The notes under the pieces are model-generated. The model saw only the letters and a list, made by a program, of their open reading frames with translations, had not been told where the DNA came from and searched no databases. From JABHHG01 sp964419445 (GTDB taxonomy: Bacteria > Fidelibacterota > Marinisomatia > SCGC-AAA003-L08 > D37C17), in the NCBI GenBank assembly GCA_964419445.1, contig CAYQPE010000002.1, positions 1 to 61,110 of the forward strand: a DNA stretch of 61,110 nucleotides. Reading direction: 5' to 3'. Made by a program: the position numbers and the translations under genes. This document shows positions 34,869 through 43,039 of this stretch, piece by piece (the first letter of the stretch is position 1; every line of letters starts with the position of its first letter).

Positions 34869-36971
34869 ATGATAATTAAAACAATGGAACTTGCAGGTCG
34901 TACACTTAGCCTGGAAACAGGAAGAATGGCCAAGCAAGCAAGTGGTTCGATAGTACTAACTTATGGTGAAACCGTGCTATTAGCAACTGCTACAGCAAAT
35001 AAGGATGAAGGTGAAGATAGAGGTTTTTTCCCCTTATCAGTAGAGTATAGAGAAAAGTTTTACGCTGCAGGGCGTATTCCTGGTGGATTTTTTAAACGTG
35101 AAGCACGGCCATCAGAAAAAGAAATTATCGCAAGTAGGCTAACTGATAGACCATTGCGACCATTATTCCCTAAGGGGTTTAATGCTGAAACTCAGGTATT
35201 CATTAATGTATTGTCTTATGATGAAGACAATCAAGGCGATGTTTTGGGTACAATTGCTGCTTCCGCAGCCCTTGCAATTTCAGATGTCCCATGGAATGGG
35301 CCTGTAGCCACTGTACGTGTTGGTCGCGTAGAAGGTAAATATATAATCAACCCAACTAATACAGAACTACCAGAGAGCGATATGGAAATTATTGTTTCTG
35401 GTACAGCAGATTCAGTGGTAATGGTTGAAGGTGAAGCAGATTATATTACAGAAGATGAATTTCTTTCTGCAATACAGTATGCATTTGAAGCTATTCAAGA
35501 TATTATTAAATTACAAGAAGAGCTAGTATCTGCCTGTGGTAAGAAAAAACGTGTAGTTGTTGAACCTGAAGTAAATACTGAATTACATTCTGAAATAGAT
35601 AAATTTATCGATGGTAAAATTTCATCATTAAATGATCCAAAACAAAAATTTGATAGATATGAAGATATCCGAATTTTTAAAGAGAACATCGTTGAGGAAA
35701 TGGGTGAAGATTTTGAAGATAATTCATCTGAAATTAAATCTTATATTGATGATCAAATTACGGCTGATTTAAGAAAGCGAACATTGGCAGGTACACGTGC
35801 TGATGGTCGTGATTTGACTACAGTTAGAAACATTGATATTGATACATCATTATTGCCACGCACACATGGTTCTTCTTTATTTACCAGAGGTGAAACGCAA
35901 GCATTGGCTACGGTTACCCTTGGTGGAAAACGAGATGAACAAATGTTGGATAATATTGAAGGTTTGACCTATAAACGTGCAATGCTTCATTATAATTTCC
36001 CCTCATTTAGTGTGGGTGAAGCTAGAATGAGATTTGGGTTATCTAGACGTGAAGTAGGGCATGGAAATTTAGCAGAACGCTCAATTAGAGGAGTTCTACC
36101 TGAATTTGATGATTTCCCATATACAATTCGAGTAGTTTCAGAAGTATTAGAATCTAATGGTTCTTCTTCAATGGCTACTGTATGTGGAGGCATTCTTGCA
36201 TTAATGGATGCCGGTGTTCCCATTAAAAATCCAATTGCAGGTGTTGCAATGGGTCTTGTGATGGAAGATGAAAACAACTATGCAATACTTACAGATATTC
36301 TAGGTACTGAAGATCATTTGGGAGATATGGATTTTAAAGTTGCAGGTACTAAAGATGGTATTTCAGCTATCCAGATGGATTTAAAGATTGATGGTCTTCC
36401 AATTGATCTTATGACAAAAGCATTGCAACAAGCAAAAGACGCACGGTTACATATTCTTGGTGAAATGGAAAAAGCAATGCCAGAAGTTAGACCTCATCTT
36501 TCTGCACATGCACCTAAGATTGGTAAGGCAGCACTTCCTGTTGATAAAATAGGTGATTTCATTGGGCCAGGTGGTAAAAACATTAAAGCCATTTGTGAAG
36601 AATATGAATGTGAAGTGAATGTAGAAGAAGATGGGTTATGTGTAATTTTAGCACATGATGCAGATTCTATAGAAAAAGTTGCTGAAATTATTAGCTCATA
36701 CAGCCTTGTTCCTGAACCTGGCAATGCATATGATGCAGAAGTCGTTAAAATTATGGACTTTGGTGCATTTGTAAAAATTGCTCCAGGTAAAGAAGGATTG
36801 GTTCATATCTCTGAATTAAATTGGAGTCGTGTCGAAAAAGTGACTGATGTGCTTAAAGAGGGTCAGCAAGTAAAAGTTAAGCTCATGGAAATTGACAATA
36901 AAGGTCGATTGAATTTCAGCATGAAAGCGCTTATGGAAAGACCTACAAAAGAAAATACACAAAAATCCTAA
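34869..36971 (+). CDS. pnp: Polyribonucleotide nucleotidyltransferase (PNPase)
   Basis: PNPase degrades RNA 3'-5' by phosphorolysis. In 700 residues it has two RNase PH-like domains (GSIVLTYGETVLLATATA near residue 26 and GETQALATVTLGGKRDEQM near residue 341), the conserved FFKREARPSEKEIIASRL near residue 74, a helical domain between them, a KH domain (DKIGDFIGPGGKNIKAICEE near residue 558) and a C-terminal S1 domain (DAEVVKIMDFGAFVKIAPGK near residue 624). It is complete. It follows rpsO as in many bacteria and precedes alanine dehydrogenase by 9 bp. Confidence 0.97.
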   Translation: MIIKTMELAGRTLSLETGRMAKQASGSIVLTYGETVLLATATANKDEGEDRGFFPLSVEYREKFYAAGRIPGGFFKREARPSEKEIIASRLTDRPLRPLFPKGFNAETQVFINVLSYDEDNQGDVLGTIAASAALAISDVPWNGPVATVRVGRVEGKYIINPTNTELPESDMEIIVSGTADSVVMVEGEADYITEDEFLSAIQYAFEAIQDIIKLQEELVSACGKKKRVVVEPEVNTELHSEIDKFIDGKISSLNDPKQKFDRYEDIRIFKENIVEEMGEDFEDNSSEIKSYIDDQITADLRKRTLAGTRADGRDLTTVRNIDIDTSLLPRTHGSSLFTRGETQALATVTLGGKRDEQMLDNIEGLTYKRAMLHYNFPSFSVGEARMRFGLSRREVGHGNLAERSIRGVLPEFDDFPYTIRVVSEVLESNGSSSMATVCGGILALMDAGVPIKNPIAGVAMGLVMEDENNYAILTDILGTEDHLGDMDFKVAGTKDGISAIQMDLKIDGLPIDLMTKALQQAKDARLHILGEMEKAMPEVRPHLSAHAPKIGKAALPVDKIGDFIGPGGKNIKAICEEYECEVNVEEDGLCVILAHDADSIEKVAEIISSYSLVPEPGNAYDAEVVKIMDFGAFVKIAPGKEGLVHISELNWSRVEKVTDVLKEGQQVKVKLMEIDNKGRLNFSMKALMERPTKENTQKS

Positions 36972-36980
36972 GGTAGATTA

Positions 36981-37896
36981 ATGATAATTGGTATTCCAAA
37001 GGAANNNNNNNNNNNNNNNNNNNNNNNNNNNNNNNNNNNNNNNNNNNNNNNNNNNNNNNNNNNNNNNNNNNNNNNNNNNNNNNNNNNNNNNNNNNNNNNN
37101 NNNNAATAGTAAATCAATTGCAATTGCCTATGAAACTGTCCAAAGTGAAAATGGGCAATTGCCTCTATTAATACCTATGAGTGAAGTTGCCGGAAGAATG
37201 GCCGTTCAGAATGGTGCAAAATGCCTTGAAGCTAATATGGGTGGTAGAGGGAAGCTATTAAGTGGCGTTCCAGGAGTAGAGCCTGCTACTGTAACTATTC
37301 TCGGTGGTGGAATAGTCGGTATGAATGCTGCAAAATTAGCAGCAGGGTTAGGTGCAAAAGTAAATATATTGGATATTAGTCCAGATAGACTAAAATATCT
37401 CGATGATATTATGCCTTCTAATGTATTTACGCTTTATTCTAATAAGCATACCATTATAGAATTGCTACCTCAAACAGATCTATTGATTGGTGCAGTTTTA
37501 GTTGTTGGTGCAAAAGCTCCTAACTTGGTCACAAAAGATATGCTATCATTGATGCCTGAAAGAGCAGTAATTATTGATGTGGCAGTGGACCAAGGTGGAT
37601 GTGTTGAAACCTGTAAACCCACAACACATAAAGATCCAACTTATGAAGTAAATGGTATTATCCATTATTGCGTTGCCAATATGCCAGGAGCTGTGCCATA
37701 CACATCAACAATTGCTTTATCTAATGCAACATTTCCATTTATTAAAAAAATAGCTAAATATGGATATAAGGATGCACTTGTGAGTGATAAAGTATTAGAG
37801 AAGGGGTTAAACGTTTATAAAGGGAAAGTAACCCATCAGGGTGTGGCTGATGCATTTAACTTGCCTTTTATAGCTCCAAATGAGGTGTTAGCATAG
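36981..37896 (+). CDS. ald: Alanine dehydrogenase, interrupted by an assembly gap
   Basis: The enzyme interconverts L-alanine and pyruvate plus ammonia with NAD. The gene starts at the ATG encoding MIIGIPKE, the usual Ald N-terminus, and breaks off at an N run after 8 codons. After the gap, 263 residues continue to the stop: AIAYETVQ, PMSEVAGRMA, the NAD motif ILGGGIVGMNAAKLAAGLGA, and CVANMPGAVPYTST. Against a family length near 370, about 100 residues are hidden, including the pyruvate-binding N-terminal domain. The two visible parts lie in different frames across the 100 Ns, which reflects the placeholder length, not a frameshift. Integrity cannot be confirmed. Confidence 0.9.
37005..37104. 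other. Assembly gap (100 N) within ald
   Basis: Exactly 100 Ns, the conventional placeholder for a gap of unknown size. From the alanine dehydrogenase family length the real gap should be close to 300 bases and divisible by three, so downstream coordinates are probably about 200 bp short of the true genome. Confidence 0.95.
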
Positions 37897-37901
37897 TTTA
37901 A

Positions 37902-38600
37902 ATGTATTTTGCATATCATCAGCTTGGTTCGGGATTTTTCTTAGGATTAAACCGAATTACAAAAGCTAAATTTGAAACCCATCTGCAATTTTTTAAAAAG
38001 ATGGGTTTTTCATCTCATCCTGATTTTAAAATTATATTTGATGATGGATATGAATCAGTGTTTAGAATTGCATATCCACTTATGGAGAAGTATAATTTAA
38101 AAGGAATAGTTTTTCCCATTGCAGGCTATATTGGTAAAGAGAATCTATGGGATGTAAATTTTTTAGGTCTTAATAAATCAAAACATTTAAGTGAAGCAAA
38201 TCTAATACATTTATTTGAAAATGGATGGCAAATTGGAAGTCATGGTTTATCTCATAAATCCATTAAAAATCTATCATTAAATGATTTAAAGAGTGATTTA
38301 GAAGAATCCAAGTATATCCTAGAAAAATTATTGAATACTAAGATTGAAAAATATACTCCACCATTTGGACTGTTAGATGAACATCATATACCTATAATAT
38401 TAAATTATTATAATAAAATTTATATTCCTTATAATCGTATGATATCTCACCAAAACGTAATTAGAAGACGTTCAATCTATTCAATTGACAATAAAAAATC
38501 ACTACAAAGAAAGTTGAATTTATCAAAAATAGAATCACTGAAAGAGAATATAATTCAGAATTGTGCACATTTAACTGTACTAGTTAAAGAAATACTTTGA
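37902..38600 (+). CDS. Polysaccharide deacetylase family protein (NodB-like)
   Basis: A 232-residue carbohydrate esterase 4-like protein. It has KIIFDDGYESVF near residue 43 (usual TFDDG motif, with the catalytic-base and metal aspartates) and GSHGLSHKSIKNLSL near residue 110, which supplies the S-H-x-x-x-H metal histidines. A third motif is less clear (YTPPFGLL near residue 149, close to RxPxG). No signal peptide is visible, so it probably acts in the cytoplasm or on membrane-linked glycans. The ATG is 5 bp after ald; grouping with ald is likely only transcriptional. The stop codon lies inside the first copy of the duplicated dyad. Confidence 0.78.
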   Translation: MYFAYHQLGSGFFLGLNRITKAKFETHLQFFKKMGFSSHPDFKIIFDDGYESVFRIAYPLMEKYNLKGIVFPIAGYIGKENLWDVNFLGLNKSKHLSEANLIHLFENGWQIGSHGLSHKSIKNLSLNDLKSDLEESKYILEKLLNTKIEKYTPPFGLLDEHHIPIILNYYNKIYIPYNRMISHQNVIRRRSIYSIDNKKSLQRKLNLSKIESLKENIIQNCAHLTVLVKEIL

Positions 38601-38640
38601 ATGAATAGTACAAAACCTTTAAGTTAAAGTAATACTTTAA
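38582..38640. repeat. Duplicated 19-bp dyad upstream of the MerR gene
   Basis: AGTTAAAGAAATACTTTGA (ending at the deacetylase stop) recurs 40 bp later as AGTTAAAGTAATACTTTAA, with 17 of 19 bases identical. The second copy contains the dyad TTAAAGT-AAT-ACTTTAA with 7-bp perfect arms. AAACCTTT also occurs twice, 29 bp apart, beside each copy. The second dyad lies 28 bp before the merR ATG. An operator for the MerR protein is the simplest reading; a chance duplication is possible because the first copy is coding. Confidence 0.5.
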
Positions 38641-38668
38641 TAAACCTTTATAAAGATTAAGAGTGACA

Positions 38669-39052
38669 ATGGAAGCAAGAGAAATAAAAAAATTATACTA
38701 TTCGATAGGTGAGGTAAGTGAAATAACTGGCCTCAAACAATATGTTTTAAGGTACTGGGAAACTGAATTTCCACAACTTCGTCCATCTAAAAATCGAGCT
38801 GGCAACAGAACTTACAGATTAGCCGATGTGGAGTTAATTCAAGAAATTCAAACCTTATTATATAAAAAGAAATTTACCATAAAAGGCGCTCGACAATACT
38901 TAAAAGATAAAGTGGAGCCTGTTCAAGCCGCTGAAAAAGTGGTGAAGATTTCTGACTCAATCTCAGAGCTAGATTTAAAGACTTTAAAAGATTTGCGCAA
39001 TGGTTTAAATGATATCATAAAAACTATAGAATCATTCAAAAAAGAATTATAA
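38669..39052 (+). CDS. MerR family transcriptional regulator
   Basis: A 127-residue MerR-type regulator. The winged-helix DNA-binding domain spans residues about 9-80: YYSIGEVSEITGLKQYVLRYWETEF, then RAGNRTYRLADVELIQEIQTLLYKKKFTIKGARQYL. A helical C-terminal dimerisation region follows. No metal-binding cysteines are present, so it is not a mercury or copper sensor of the classical kind; it resembles the short HTH-type (CarA/LitR or MlrA-like) regulators found in FCB bacteria. The ATG after AAGAG is preferred to an in-frame GTG two codons upstream. The duplicated dyad upstream is a candidate autoregulatory operator. The effector is unknown. Confidence 0.85.
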   Translation: MEAREIKKLYYSIGEVSEITGLKQYVLRYWETEFPQLRPSKNRAGNRTYRLADVELIQEIQTLLYKKKFTIKGARQYLKDKVEPVQAAEKVVKISDSISELDLKTLKDLRNGLNDIIKTIESFKKEL

Positions 39053-39084
39053 TGGCGTTTAAATTAATTTGTAAATTTTCCTAT

Positions 39085-39158
<74 letters not shown>

Positions 39159-39160
39159 CA

Positions 39161-39186
39161 AAAAGTAAGCTTTGCTTACTTTTTTT
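39161..39186 (+). terminator. Rho-independent terminator of tRNA-Pro
   Basis: AAAAGTAAGC and GCTTACTTTT form a perfect 10-bp stem with a TTT loop, continuing into a T run (TTTTTT). The start codon of the next gene lies only 9 bp after the T run, so that gene must rely on read-through or a very short leader. Confidence 0.88.
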
Positions 39187-39195
39187 GTATTCAAT

Positions 39196-39855
39196 ATGAA
39201 AACCTTAATATTAATTCCATGTTACAATGATAATAAATTTATACCACAATTAATAAATGGTATAAAATTGCATTCATCCAATAATATTTTAATTATAGAT
39301 GATTGCTCCGATGAGCCTATTAATTTAGTTGATGAGAATATCTCTATTCTTAGGAATGAAAAGAATTTGGGAAAAGGTGCAACATTATTAAGGGGTTTTG
39401 ATTACGCTTTAAAACATTGCTATACACATGTACTAACGGTGGATTCAGATATGCAACATTTACCAAAAGATATCCCTGATTTTGAATTAGTGGACCCTTC
39501 AGTAGATTTAGTTGTTGGAAGTCGTAATTTTGATACATCAATGCCTATTCACCGAAAATTTTCTAATTTTTTAACCTCATTAATAATATCAACTTTAACG
39601 AATCATAAGATTTACGATTCACAATGTGGATTCAGAAGATATAAAATGAATTCAATAAATGATTTAAACTTCAAATATGCTGGATTTCAATTTGAAAGTG
39701 AATTATTACTTAAATTGTTAACAAATAAATCGGCATCGGTTGAACATGTGGATGTTCATACTGTATATGGTGAAGAGTCTAGTTCAATCAATAATGTATT
39801 AGACACAATTAAATTTATTAAATTAATATTTCTCTTTTTATGCAAGAAGCTATAA
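39196..39855 (+). CDS. GT2 family glycosyltransferase (polyprenyl-phosphate sugar transferase-like)
   Basis: A 219-residue GT2 enzyme: TLILIPCYNDNKFIPQL at the N-terminus, LIIDDCSDEP near residue 34, NLGKGATLLRGFDYAL near residue 58 and TVDSDMQHLPKDI near residue 82, where DSD replaces the usual DADGQH. A short hydrophobic tail (KLIFLFLCKKL) ends the chain. Relatives transfer sugars to polyprenyl phosphate or onto lipids. The ATG used here is the first with a natural N-terminus; an upstream extension would read through the tRNA-Pro terminator. No Shine-Dalgarno is visible. It overlaps the next membrane-protein gene by 16 bp. Confidence 0.82.
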   Translation: MKTLILIPCYNDNKFIPQLINGIKLHSSNNILIIDDCSDEPINLVDENISILRNEKNLGKGATLLRGFDYALKHCYTHVLTVDSDMQHLPKDIPDFELVDPSVDLVVGSRNFDTSMPIHRKFSNFLTSLIISTLTNHKIYDSQCGFRRYKMNSINDLNFKYAGFQFESELLLKLLTNKSASVEHVDVHTVYGEESSSINNVLDTIKFIKLIFLFLCKKL

Positions 39856-40352
39856 TTAACATTGTAAACTCAACGATTGAGCATCCTGAAATCACCACTT
39901 TGATAATATCAATGTTGCCTATAGTAGAGTTAAGAGGAGCGTTGCCGTGGGCATATGTTTTTGGAGGATTAACACTTAAATCAGCTTTTTTAATTTCTAT
40001 AGTAGGTAATTTTTTAATTTCTATTCCCATATTATTGATAACACCAAAAGTTATTGAATTATTGCACAATATTCCAGTTCAATATCAGAACAATTTTTTA
40101 TATAAATTTTTTAATTGGGTGATTATAAGAGCTCGAAATAAAGGCGGAGTTGTAGAAAAATATAAATTTTGGGGCTTAATTATTTTTGTTGGAATTCCTT
40201 TGCCAATAACCGGGGCGTGGACAGGTTCTGTTGCAGCGTCTGTTTTTAACTTGAGATTTTCAAATTCACTTGTTGGTGTACTTTTTGGATTAGTAATGAG
40301 TGCATCAATAGTTGCAATTTTATTGCTCACCGGTAATTGGATTATAAATTAA
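39840..40352 (+). CDS. Small multidrug export family protein (PF06695-like)
   Basis: A 170-residue membrane protein with about four to five hydrophobic segments. It shows the family marks MLPIVELRGALPWA near residue 26 and FVGIPLPITGAWTGSVAAS near residue 119, matching the small multidrug export family (named by homology, with little functional proof). The family shares features with the DedA/SNARE-associated proteins, so a lipid or ion transport role is equally possible. The start lies within the end of the glycosyltransferase gene (16-bp overlap), suggesting coupling and perhaps a shared role in lipid-linked sugars (inference). Confidence 0.82.
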   Translation: MQEAIINIVNSTIEHPEITTLIISMLPIVELRGALPWAYVFGGLTLKSAFLISIVGNFLISIPILLITPKVIELLHNIPVQYQNNFLYKFFNWVIIRARNKGGVVEKYKFWGLIIFVGIPLPITGAWTGSVAASVFNLRFSNSLVGVLFGLVMSASIVAILLLTGNWIIN

Positions 40353-40389
40353 TGTGGATATGCATTAACTATTTATCGTAGATTCAGGT

Positions 40390-41520
40390 ATGAAAAAAAT
40401 ATTTACTTTATCACTATTAATTACAATTTCTTTAGCTCAGGAAGAATGTCTAAATGGTCGTTATCATTCCGAAATTTTTGATAACGTTGTTGTCACTAGC
40501 GGTATTCAATATGGATCAAATTATAATTCGGGATTTTTGGGTGATGTCCTAGAAAACCTATATCTTGATGTCTATGAACCCGATGGTGATGTTGTAAATG
40601 ACAGACCACTTGTAATTATGATGTTTGGAGGTTCATTTATTGGTGGATCAAGAACCTCTCCTGATATTGTGGAATTATGCACACGTTATGCAAAAATGGG
40701 GTATGTGGCAGCGGCAATTGATTATAGATTAACTACTGAGCTTATATGGCTTGCAAATGAAGAAACAGCATATAAAGCAGCAGCAAAAGGGATTCATGAT
40801 TTAAAGGGTGCTATTCGCTATTTTAGGATGAATGATGCAGTATATGATGATTTTAGGATTGATGTTAATCGTATTTATGCAGGAGGAGTATCTGCTGGTG
40901 GTATTTCTGCAGTAAATGCTGCATATTTAGATGAAGATTATGAAATCCCTACATTTATTCAAGATTATATTTATGATAATGGTGGCCTTGAGGGCGTAAG
41001 TGGAAACGAAGGATATTCATCAGAGTTTCATGGCGTAGTAAATTTATGTGGTGCAGTAGGGGAAACCGACTGGATTATTCAAGGGGATATGCCTATTGTT
41101 AATCTACATGGAACTGAAGATGATATTGTTCCTTATGGTGACGGTATGATTACATTGTTTGGATTAAATATGAATATTGCTGGAAGCGAATCCATTCACA
41201 ATAGAATGCTTGAATTAGGTAATTTATCTTCGTTTTTAAGTTGGGATGGTGCTGGGCACACGCCATTTATTTCCTCTTCAAGCTATATGGATGAGACCGT
41301 TGAATTCTCTTCATCATTTTTAAGTGAATTGGCATGTGAATCTGATTACATATTGGGTGATATTAATGGAGATGCGATAATAAATGTTCTCGATATTATC
41401 ATGCTCGTAAATTTAATTTTAGATGGAGAAAGTCCATCTCCTGTTTCGGACATTAATAATGATAATACATTAAATGTATTAGATATTATATCACTTGTAA
41501 ACATCATCTTAGATAGATAG
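40390..41520 (+). CDS. Secreted alpha/beta-hydrolase (carboxylesterase) with dockerin-like tail
   Basis: A 376-residue secreted enzyme. A signal peptide (KKIFTLSLLITISLAQE) is followed by an alpha/beta-hydrolase domain with MMFGGSFIGGS near residue 77 (oxyanion hole), the nucleophile elbow GGVSAGG near residue 163, HGTEDDIVPYG near residue 239 for the acid, and GAGHTPF near residue 288 for the histidine. The last 55 residues hold two dockerin type I-like repeats, GDINGDAIINVLDIIMLVN and SDINNDNTLNVLDIISLVN. These may bind calcium and mediate attachment. The substrate could be an esterified polysaccharide or lipid. It is followed 48 bp later by a second secreted enzyme with the same tail type. 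Confidence 0.8.
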   Translation: MKKIFTLSLLITISLAQEECLNGRYHSEIFDNVVVTSGIQYGSNYNSGFLGDVLENLYLDVYEPDGDVVNDRPLVIMMFGGSFIGGSRTSPDIVELCTRYAKMGYVAAAIDYRLTTELIWLANEETAYKAAAKGIHDLKGAIRYFRMNDAVYDDFRIDVNRIYAGGVSAGGISAVNAAYLDEDYEIPTFIQDYIYDNGGLEGVSGNEGYSSEFHGVVNLCGAVGETDWIIQGDMPIVNLHGTEDDIVPYGDGMITLFGLNMNIAGSESIHNRMLELGNLSSFLSWDGAGHTPFISSSSYMDETVEFSSSFLSELACESDYILGDINGDAIINVLDIIMLVNLILDGESPSPVSDINNDNTLNVLDIISLVNIILDR

Positions 41521-41568
41521 AATTACCATGATTTCCTGATTTATATAGGCTTTATGTATATTTAGCCT

Positions 41569-42978
41569 ATGAAATCTATACAAATAATAATATTTGCGCT
41601 ATTGACTTCAATTACATTTGCACAGGAAGTTTTTAATGGTTTATTATTATTTACTCCTGTTACTCCAGCCCAATCAACTGATTTTTATTCTACTTATTTG
41701 ATGCAAAATGAAGAAACTATTATAAATGAATGGCGACATCTGACAAGACCATCGAGTATTGCATATCTATTACCAGATAGTACATTATTGTATCCAACAA
41801 CAATTGATGGTCGTCCAAATGGAGGAAAAATCATTAGATATGATTGGCATGGAAATATATTATGGCAATACCAATTTACTGATAGCCCTTATGCATTTCA
41901 TCATGATATCGAACCTTTGCCCAATGGTAATATTTTATTATTGGCATGGGAAATTATTTCAATGAATGAAGCCATAAACCATGGTCGAGTAGATATAAAT
42001 TCAGATATGTGGCCTGAAGTAATTATTGAGATCCAACCACAACCAAATAACAATGCAGAAGTTGTTTGGCGATGGCATGCGTGGGATCATCTTATTCAGG
42101 ATATAAACCCAGAATTACCCAATTATGGAGAACTCCACGATAATCCTCATCGTCTAAATATAAATATGGGTTCCTTGGGTGGAGGACACCAAAATAATAA
42201 TGGAAATGGTGAATGGTTTCATGCTAACTCAATTCATTATAATGATTTATTAGACCAAATTGTAATTTCATCAAGACATTTAAATGAGCTTTTTATTATA
42301 GATCATTCAACAACTACAGAAGAAGCAGCATCAAGTAGTGGAGGAAACTCAGGTAAAGGAGGGGATATACTTTATCGATGGGGGAATCCTGAAAATTATG
42401 GTATTGCTAATAATGGTTATGCATTGAATGCTCAACATAGTGTTAACTGGATTGATTATAGCTACATGGGTGGCGGTAATTTGATTCTTTTTAACAATAT
42501 TGCTGGATTTGAATTTTCTGAAGTAATTGAAATTGAATTACCAATAAATGAAGAAAATAATTATAATTACAATATGCCATATTTACCAGCACAACCATTT
42601 TGGCAATTTAATGAAAATGAGGGGTTTTATTGTACTACTCAATCGGGAGCTTTTCGTTTGCCCAATGGTAATACTATTGTAACGGTGCAATTTCCACCCC
42701 GAATATTTGAAGTTACTTATGATGGTAATATCGTCTGGGATTATTATTATGATAATCAAGATGCTAAAATTCCTAGAGCACAAAAATATTCTATTGACTA
42801 TTTGGAAAGTAGTTTGATGGGAGATTTAAATAATGATGGAATACTAAACATTTTAGATATTGTAATTTTAGTAAATTTGATTTTAAACAATGACCACATG
42901 TTAGGTGCAGATTTAAATAATGACGCAGCAATTAGTGTCCTTGATGTTGTACACTTAGTCAATCTTATTCTAGCTTAA
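41569..42978 (+). CDS. Secreted arylsulfotransferase-like (ASST) beta-propeller protein with dockerin-like tail
   Basis: A 469-residue exported protein with an N-terminal signal peptide ending near FAQE. The body resembles bacterial aryl-sulfate sulfotransferase (ASST/PF14269-like) propellers: RYDWHGNILWQYQF near residue 87, FHHDIEPLPNGNILLLAWE near residue 107, NPHRLN near residue 188 and FHANSIHYNDLLDQIVIS near residue 214. The conserved histidines of the propeller core are visible, but assignment of the sulfate-transfer residue is not possible here. The C-terminus has two dockerin-like repeats (GDLNNDGILNILDIVILVN and ADLNNDAAISVLDVVHLVN). It may transfer or sense sulfated aromatic or polysaccharide compounds outside the cell (inference). 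Confidence 0.78.
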   Translation: MKSIQIIIFALLTSITFAQEVFNGLLLFTPVTPAQSTDFYSTYLMQNEETIINEWRHLTRPSSIAYLLPDSTLLYPTTIDGRPNGGKIIRYDWHGNILWQYQFTDSPYAFHHDIEPLPNGNILLLAWEIISMNEAINHGRVDINSDMWPEVIIEIQPQPNNNAEVVWRWHAWDHLIQDINPELPNYGELHDNPHRLNINMGSLGGGHQNNNGNGEWFHANSIHYNDLLDQIVISSRHLNELFIIDHSTTTEEAASSSGGNSGKGGDILYRWGNPENYGIANNGYALNAQHSVNWIDYSYMGGGNLILFNNIAGFEFSEVIEIELPINEENNYNYNMPYLPAQPFWQFNENEGFYCTTQSGAFRLPNGNTIVTVQFPPRIFEVTYDGNIVWDYYYDNQDAKIPRAQKYSIDYLESSLMGDLNNDGILNILDIVILVNLILNNDHMLGADLNNDAAISVLDVVHLVNLILA

Positions 42979-43039
42979 AAACCTCTTCTGTTCATCAGTA
43001 AAAATAATAGTAAATTTTCAGTCTAATTTAATTAAGAAT

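Noticed and set aside
36988..37896. Alternative start of ald in another frame before the N gap
   Set aside because: The frame is an artefact of the 100-N placeholder. The ATG at 36981 encodes MIIGIPKE, the true Ald N-terminus.
41545..41570. ATAGGCT/AGCCTAT inverted repeat whose right arm includes the start codon of the arylsulfotransferase-like gene
   Set aside because: Only 7 bp with a 12-base AT-rich loop; such short pairs are expected by chance in this composition.
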